Assembly: GCA_040881665.1 (NCBI GenBank)
Contig: JBBECT010000006.1
Span: 1-64,000, forward strand
Length of the DNA: 64,000 nucleotides
Direction: 5' to 3'
From: Actinomycetota bacterium
Lineage (GTDB): Bacteria; Actinomycetota; UBA4738; HRBIN12
The notes beneath the pieces were generated by a model. The model was not told the origin of the DNA and did not search any database. It saw only the letters and a program-made list of their open reading frames with translations. Of the stretch, positions 60,712 through 64,000 are shown piece by piece. Every line of letters starts with the position of its first letter. Positions within the stretch are counted from its first letter, which is position 1. Position numbers and translations under genes: made by a program.

Positions 60712-61808
60712 CAGCCGAGACAGCGCTGTTTGTCGGCGAGGAACTCGTCGTAGTCGTCGGTGAACTCGTGGCTGCCGTCCTCTCCGCACAGGACGTAGTA
60801 GCGCACGTTCGAGTCCGCCGGCTCGAGGGCGGCTCGGATCGAGTCCAGGCCCGGGTTCGCGATCGGTGTCGGCGGCAGACCCTTGAACAATCGCGTGTTG
60901 TACGGGCTGTCGATCTCCAGGTCGGACTGGGTCAGCCCATCCTCGGGATTCGGGTCGATGTACTGCAGGGTGGCGTCGATCCCGAGGATCTCCCCGACCT
61001 CGAGACGGTTGTAGATCACCGCCGACACGAGCGGCCGTTCGTCCGTGACGGAGGCCTCACGCTCGACCATCGAGGCGATCGTCACGATCTCGTACGGCGT
61101 GACGCCCAGCTCCTTCGCGTTCTCCCACGGGAGCTTCGCGACCTGGGAATCGAACTGCTGTAAGAGGACGTCGATCGCTTCGCCGGGGTTCGTTCCCTTC
61201 GTGAAGAACTCGTAGGTGTTGGGGAACAGGAACCCCTCCGTCGTCTCCGTGCCCTCGGGGAGGGAAGGCGGCAGCGACCGAGACCCGTCGGTGGCAGCCG
61301 TCAGGAGCTTGTTCTCCGACAACCCCAGCTCGTCGGAGAGCACCTCGACGATCTGCTCGACGGTGTAGCCCTCGGGGATCGTGACCGTGGTCGTCGGAGT
61401 GGCCGGGGGCAGGGGTTTCGACAGGATCCTGATCGCCTGGTCGAGGGAGATCTCGGTGCGCAGCTCGTGTTCGCCCGCGCGGACGTCCTCGGCCTTGTCG
61501 TTGCCGTTGAGCAGGATGCGTCCGATGAACCCGCCGCACCGGATCACCTCCTCCTCGCTGAGCACCTGGACGACCTGCTCGCCGGTCGCTCCGTCGGGGA
61601 TCGTGATCGTGATCGGCTCGTGGCGATCGCCGCTCCCCTTGCACCACGAGTAATAGGTAGCCGCCCCGGCCACGCCTCCCGCGACCACGAGGAACGCGAC
61701 GATCAGCGCCACGAGGCCCCAGCGTCGTCGGCGCCGGGATCTCCGTGACTCCTCCTGTGGGTCGGGTCCGGGGAGGTTGCCGAGCAGGGTCTGCGGGTCG
61801 TGTGGCAT
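60711..61808 (-). CDS. mltG: Endolytic murein transglycosylase MltG
   Basis: Membrane-anchored YceG-family enzyme that cleaves nascent glycan strands. The 365-residue protein has a basic cytosolic N-terminus (RRSRRRRRWG), one membrane helix (about 31-51), a LysM-like region (ITIPDGATGEQVVQVLSEEE; VTIPEGYTVEQIVEVLSDEL), and the catalytic domain with Glu in VTIASMVEREASVTDERPLV and ATLQYIDP. The ATG lies seven bases after TATCCT. The order alaS-ruvX-mltG-aroE is conserved in Actinobacteria. Confidence 0.95.
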   Translation of the reverse strand: MPHDPQTLLGNLPGPDPQEESRRSRRRRRWGLVALIVAFLVVAGGVAGAATYYSWCKGSGDRHEPITITIPDGATGEQVVQVLSEEEVIRCGGFIGRILLNGNDKAEDVRAGEHELRTEISLDQAIRILSKPLPPATPTTTVTIPEGYTVEQIVEVLSDELGLSENKLLTAATDGSRSLPPSLPEGTETTEGFLFPNTYEFFTKGTNPGEAIDVLLQQFDSQVAKLPWENAKELGVTPYEIVTIASMVEREASVTDERPLVSAVIYNRLEVGEILGIDATLQYIDPNPEDGLTQSDLEIDSPYNTRLFKGLPPTPIANPGLDSIRAALEPADSNVRYYVLCGEDGSHEFTDDYDEFLADKQRCLG

Positions 61809-61815
61809 CCCGGCG

Positions 61816-61821
61816 AGGATA
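61816..61821 (-). promoter_or_regulatory. -10 box of a predicted leaderless mltG promoter
   Basis: TATCCT (in CGCTATCCTCGC) on the minus strand ends seven bases before the mltG ATG in the 23-base gap after ruvX. It may give mltG-aroE a transcript independent of alaS-ruvX. Confidence 0.4.
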
Positions 61822-61831
61822 GCGGCCGGGG

Positions 61832-62305
61832 TCAGGTCCGGCTCGGCCCGGCGGTCGCGCTCGTGCCCCGGCGCCGGTCGAGCCAGGACTGCAGGATCAC
61901 CGTCGCGGCCGAGCGGTCGGACGCCCGCTTGCGCTCACGTGCCGACGCACCGGCCGCTGCGAGCGCGCGCTCGGCCTCCGCGGTGGACAGGCGCTCGTCC
62001 TCCAACTCGACGGGTACCTGCAGGAACGTCCGCAGGGCGCCCGCGAACGCCTCCGCGTGGTCGGCCCGGGTCCCCGCCGCGCCCGACATCGACAGCGGCA
62101 GGCCGACCACGATCGCCACGATGCCGTGCTCGCGAACGAGCGAGGCGACCGCCTTGAGATCGGCGGCAGCACCCGTGTGGATCGTGCCGAGCGGCACGGC
62201 GAGTCGCCGGCCGGGATCGGAGATCGCGACACCGATCCTGGCGTCGCCGTGATCGAGGCCGAGCACCCGGCCGGTCGCGGGAACGGCATCCCCGCCCTCA
62301 GTCAC
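61832..62305 (-). CDS. ruvX: Holliday junction resolvase-like protein RuvX/YqgF
   Basis: RNase H-fold nuclease implicated in 16S rRNA 5'-end maturation and in recombination. The 157-residue protein has GRVLGLDHGDARIGVAISDP with the first catalytic Asp, VVGLPLSMSGAAG, VELEDERLSTAEAERAL with the acidic residues, and SDRSAATVILQSWLD with the last Asp. Its start overlaps the alaS 3' end by eight bases. Confidence 0.94.
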   Translation of the reverse strand: MTEGGDAVPATGRVLGLDHGDARIGVAISDPGRRLAVPLGTIHTGAAADLKAVASLVREHGIVAIVVGLPLSMSGAAGTRADHAEAFAGALRTFLQVPVELEDERLSTAEAERALAAAGASARERKRASDRSAATVILQSWLDRRRGTSATAGPSRT

Positions 62306-64000
62306 CGGCGGTCAGGAGCTCCTGGAGCCGCGTGGGGATCGTCGCGAGCGCGTCCGGGACGGCGTCGCCCTTCTTGCCGCCGGCGAACGCGAGGATCGGT
62401 TTGCCTCCGGCTCCGCCGCCGACCTGCTTCGCGGCGGCCTCGAGCAGCTTCGGCGCCTCGACGCCGCGCTCGAGCAATCGCTTGGAGACGGCGGCCACCA
62501 GCAGGGCCTTCCCCTCGGAGCCGTTGCCGAGCACGACCGCGGCTCCGCCCTTGCCTTCGAGCTTGCCGACGGCCTTCTGGGCCAGCTCGCGCAGGGAGTC
62601 GGCGTCGGCGTCCTGCGCCGACGCCACGAGTCTGGCTCCTCCGACCTCCGAGGCGCGCCCGACGATCTCGTCCACGAGCCCGACGACGTCCTGCTTCTTC
62701 AGCGATCCCAGCTCGTTCTGGAGCCGCTTCAGCTCCGCCATCACGTGTGACGCGCGTTCGGGCGCCGAGCGCAGGTCCCCCGCGCGGAGCACCTCGCTGA
62801 CCTCCTCGAGCAGGCGGCGTTCCAGGTTGATCTCCCGGATCGCGTCGGGTCCCACGAGCGCCTCGACCCGGCGCATGCCCGCACCGATGCTCGACTCTCC
62901 GAGCACCCGGAGGATCGCGACGTTGCCCGTGCGGAGCACGTGTGTTCCCCCGCACAGCTCGCGGGAGTACTCACCGATCTCCACGACCCGGACGAGGTCT
63001 CCGTACTTCTCGCCGAACAGCGCCGTGGCTCCCAGACGCTTCGCCTCGTCGAAGGTCGTCTCGAAGATCCGGACCGACTCGTCGTCGGCGAGCCGGCGGT
63101 TCACGAGCTCCTCCGCCTGTTCGAGCTGCTCGCGGGGCACCGACGCATGATGGGAGAAGTCGAACCGGAGCCGCCCCGGCGCGACGAGGGAACCCGCCTG
63201 CCGGGCGTGCTCCCCGAGCAGGTGCTTCAACGTCCAGTGGAGCACGTGCGTGCCAGTGTGCGAACGCGCGGTCGACGCGCGGAACAGCGGGTCGACGGCG
63301 GCGTGGGCGTGCTCACCGACTCGGATCTCGCCCGACGCCACGAGTCCGCTGTGCACGATCACCTCGCCGGGCGCCCACTGTGCGTCCGTGACGCGGACCA
63401 CACCACCCGAGGTCCGGATGACGCCCTGGTCTCCGACCTGCCCTCCGGCCTCGGCGTAGAACGGGGTGCGCGGCAGGATTAGGCGGACCTCGTCGCCCTC
63501 GCCCGCGACCTCGACCCCACCGACGGGCGTCAGCAGCGCGGCGATCTCGGCGTCGGACTCGAGCTCGCGGTATCCCACGAAGTCGGTGGCGCCGGTACGA
63601 CCGACAGCGTCGGCCACCGCCGCGTCGACCGATCCCTTCTTGACGGCGTCCTTCGCGCGGCGCCGCTGCTCGTCCATCAGTGCCTCGAAACGATCGAGGT
63701 CCACCTCGAGACCCGCGTCCCCCGCGAGCTCGAGGGTGAGTTCCTTCGGGAAACCGAACGTGTCGTGCAGCTTGAACGCGTCGTCGCCCGAGAGCTTGGT
63801 TCCCGCGTCGGTTCGATCGATCGCCTCCGCCAGCAGGTCCCGGCCTTGGCGGAGCGTTCCGGAGAACCGTTCCTCTTCCGAGCCTGCGACCTGGGCGGCG
63901 AACGCCCGGTTCTCGCGCAGCTCGGGGTAGGTATCGCCGAGCAGCTCCACGGTCGTGTCGACGAGCGGCTCGGTGACCGTGCCCGCGATCCCGAGCCGGC
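62298..64000 (-). CDS. alaS: Alanyl-tRNA synthetase (C-terminal part, runs off window)
   Basis: About 567 codons are present; the N-terminal catalytic domain continues beyond the right edge, and the frame is open to base 64000. Visible regions: the end of the tRNA-recognition domain (DDAFKLHDTFGFPKELTLEL), the editing domain with zinc ligands in ARSHTGTHVLHWTLKHLLG and ELCGGTHVLRTGNVA, and the C-terminal DHHA1-like domain (LREKAQK-type RELAQKAVGKLEGKGGAAVV; GGGAGGKPILAFAGG). It heads the alaS-ruvX-mltG-aroE unit. Confidence 0.96.
   Translation of the reverse strand, partial: RLGIAGTVTEPLVDTTVELLGDTYPELRENRAFAAQVAGSEEERFSGTLRQGRDLLAEAIDRTDAGTKLSGDDAFKLHDTFGFPKELTLELAGDAGLEVDLDRFEALMDEQRRRAKDAVKKGSVDAAVADAVGRTGATDFVGYRELESDAEIAALLTPVGGVEVAGEGDEVRLILPRTPFYAEAGGQVGDQGVIRTSGGVVRVTDAQWAPGEVIVHSGLVASGEIRVGEHAHAAVDPLFRASTARSHTGTHVLHWTLKHLLGEHARQAGSLVAPGRLRFDFSHHASVPREQLEQAEELVNRRLADDESVRIFETTFDEAKRLGATALFGEKYGDLVRVVEIGEYSRELCGGTHVLRTGNVAILRVLGESSIGAGMRRVEALVGPDAIREINLERRLLEEVSEVLRAGDLRSAPERASHVMAELKRLQNELGSLKKQDVVGLVDEIVGRASEVGGARLVASAQDADADSLRELAQKAVGKLEGKGGAAVVLGNGSEGKALLVAAVSKRLLERGVEAPKLLEAAAKQVGGGAGGKPILAFAGGKKGDAVPDALATIPTRLQELLTAGD

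Overview
This window is about 64 kb of GC-rich (roughly two-thirds G+C by eye), gene-dense bacterial chromosome, probably from a deep-branching member of the Actinomycetota. I infer this from the conserved block mihF-gmk-rpoZ-coaBC-metK-priA-def-fmt-rsmB-rpe, a PriA without helicase motifs, the actinobacterial PAMH variant of CoaBC, abundant GTG starts, GTGA/ATGA gene overlaps, and TANNNT -10 boxes placed so close to start codons that leaderless transcription is expected. Species and class cannot be settled from the sequence. Nearly everything lies on the minus strand; the plus strand carries only a penicillin-binding protein, a molybdopterin oxidoreductase and tatA.

Layout: 1-376 holds the 5' end of a 16S rRNA gene with its leader, boxA and a consensus-quality promoter. 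401-2876 is a lower-GC STAS/GHKL ATPase gene overlapping tyrS. 2939-5206 is a class A PBP that looks like a lipoprotein. 5187-12006 holds a 3-methyladenine glycosylase, PolX, ArgF and PheST. 12080-14804 is the infC-rpmI-rplT block followed by an unusual fusion of a SpoU-type RNA methyltransferase to a histidine-kinase-like module. 14859-18994 is a riboflavin operon (ribD-ribE-ribBA-ribH plus a cupin) under an FMN riboswitch. 19093-21136 has a sulfite-oxidase-like enzyme and a REC-GGDDF protein. 21136-30302 is the rpe to mihF housekeeping block. 30397-40462 is a pyrimidine operon (pyrR-pyrB-pyrC-carA-carB-pyrK-pyrD-pyrF) with a PyrR-type RNA element and a candidate leader peptide. 40500-46123 holds tatA, nusB, efp, an M24 peptidase and aroQ-aroB-aroK-aroC. 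46186-59724 is a type IV pilus locus (pilMNO and a PilP-like gene, pilD, three minor pilin genes, pilA, pilC, pilT, pilB, a roadblock protein). 59851-64000 holds aroE, mltG, ruvX and the 3' part of alaS.

How it fits together: the pilus genes form several transcription units inserted between aroE and the aroCKBQ genes. PilB carries an MshEN-type N-terminal region and a REC-GGDDF protein is encoded nearby, so c-di-GMP control of pili is plausible. The minor pilins include one with PKD and fibronectin-III-like domains, suggesting an adhesive tip.

Most unusual points: (1) the RNA methyltransferase/pseudo-histidine-kinase fusion; (2) a PyrD homologue in the pyr operon that has lost the catalytic Cys and the substrate-binding Asn residues while keeping its PyrK partner; (3) genes without a conventional start codon (infC, priA, gmk); (4) a PyrR element that appears to act on a 19-residue leader peptide overlapping pyrR; (5) a shared TANNNT-to-start-codon architecture at nine or more loci. 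No CRISPR array, tRNA gene, insertion sequence or phage gene was seen.
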